The notes below the pieces were generated by a model that was not told where the DNA came from, did not search any database, and worked only from the letters and a program-made list of their open reading frames with translations. From SZUA-430 sp964547645 (GTDB lineage: Bacteria > Pseudomonadota > Alphaproteobacteria > Micropepsales > Micropepsaceae), in the NCBI GenBank assembly GCA_964547645.1, contig CAZJOM010000009.1, forward strand, positions 1 to 64,000: a DNA stretch of 64,000 bases, in the 5' to 3' direction. Shown here one piece after another: positions 63,674-64,000 of the stretch (position 1 is the first letter of the stretch; the number at the start of each line of letters is the position of its first letter). The position numbers and the translations under genes were made by a program.

Positions 63674-64000
63674 ATGCGCCGCCAAGCCACGAAATTGTTG
63701 TCGGGGGTCTCCGCCCTGGCCGTCATCACCGCGCTGAGCCTCGCCGGCCGCGCCGCCGCCGATACGGTCACCGGTCCGCTGCCGAGCGACGCTTACATCA
63801 ACAACGGCACAGCGCATAACACGACCGACCACGTCGACATCACGACCGACGCCACCCTCGACGTCGATAGCAACAACGACAGCTTCTTCAACAACCTGAC
63901 AATGTCGTTCGCAGGTCCGAACCTCCTCATCGACGATAGCTTCCTGATGGGCGACATCGTCAACCAAGGCTCGATGACCGCCACCGCCGGCAATGCCATC
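63674..64000 (+). CDS. Start of a secreted, probably surface-exposed protein (partial)
   Basis: 109 codons run open to the window end. A signal peptide (MRRQATKLLSGVSALAVITALSLAGRAAA) is followed by a Thr/Asp/Asn-rich part with short repeats (HNTTDHVDITTDATLDV, SNNDSFFNNLTM, NQGSMTATAGNAI). The NxGxxTATxGNA pattern is like the beta-helix passenger of autotransporters. GAGGGGAAGG gives a strong start. The rest lies outside the window. Confidence 0.75.
   Translation, partial: MRRQATKLLSGVSALAVITALSLAGRAAADTVTGPLPSDAYINNGTAHNTTDHVDITTDATLDVDSNNDSFFNNLTMSFAGPNLLIDDSFLMGDIVNQGSMTATAGNAI

Overview
The window is high-GC chromosomal DNA from an alphaproteobacterium. The evidence is a set of alphaproteobacterial hallmarks: the metX-metW pair divergent from hisC-tyrC, the ftsE-ftsX-ydcF-plsC block, hpt next to a CpdR-type single-domain regulator, a TIGR02302 protein beside lysA, the etfBA / 3-hydroxybutyryl-CoA dehydrogenase / cobalamin adenosyltransferase neighbourhood, a crotonyl-CoA carboxylase/reductase and methylsuccinyl-CoA dehydrogenase, a COQ7 hydroxylase and an IalB-like protein. 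I cannot name the genus. A run of exactly 100 N inside ftsX, flanked by identical 55-base ends, shows that this is a draft scaffold. I see no insertion sequences, prophage, CRISPR array or rRNA.

Layout. 1-6 kb: the end of a ComM-type ATPase, a small membrane protein, a hybrid histidine kinase and an AmpG-type permease. 6-12 kb: olsB (ornithine lipid synthesis), a methyltransferase, metW and metX, then divergent hisC and tyrC, and a DUF2125 protein. 12-19 kb: B12-dependent ribonucleotide reductase, then plsC, ydcF, a HAD phosphatase, ftsX and ftsE on the minus strand. 19-24 kb: a zinc-ribbon protein, hpt and cpdR on the plus strand, a flavin monooxygenase, a lipoprotein and an AhpD-like protein. 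23-30 kb: TIGR02302, lysA, lptM and argH on the minus strand; a roughly 1.3 kb islet with a truncated HigA-type antitoxin sits between lysA and lptM. 30-38 kb: a TlpA-like thioredoxin, an oxidoreductase, a VOC protein, hbd, etfA, etfB, a rhomboid protease, a cobalamin adenosyltransferase and a HIG1 protein. 38-44 kb: mcd and ccr of the ethylmalonyl-CoA pathway, with exoD, a GNAT and a GFA protein between them. 44-50 kb: an unrecognised membrane protein coupled to a VWA-like protein, gluQ, an esterase, an HNH endonuclease, then dsbB-coq7-GNAT. 50-64 kb: a tRNA-Leu(CAA), several secreted proteins of unknown function (one extremely Asn/Gly-rich), thiC with a TPP riboswitch, an OmpA/BON plus coiled-coil pair, IalB-like and Cys-rich secreted proteins, a TPR-sulfotransferase, and the start of a probable surface protein.

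How the genes work together. The central metabolic theme is acetyl-CoA / C4-acyl-CoA metabolism: hbd, ETF, mcd and ccr. ETF is the expected electron acceptor of mcd. A shared palindrome (TTGTGC-N3-GCACAA type) lies upstream of both etfBA and ccr and may be a common operator. The cobalamin adenosyltransferase would serve both NrdJ and the B12-dependent mutases of the ethylmalonyl-CoA pathway, which are not in this window. A second theme is the envelope: FtsEX, PlsC, OlsB, AmpG, the OmpA/coiled-coil pair and many secreted unknowns.

The best candidates for undescribed biology are the 44.3-46.1 kb membrane/VWA pair, the Asn/Gly-rich secreted protein at 51.5 kb, the OmpA-BON/coiled-coil pair, and the etf/ccr operator. 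All functional statements are read from sequence alone; no database search was run.
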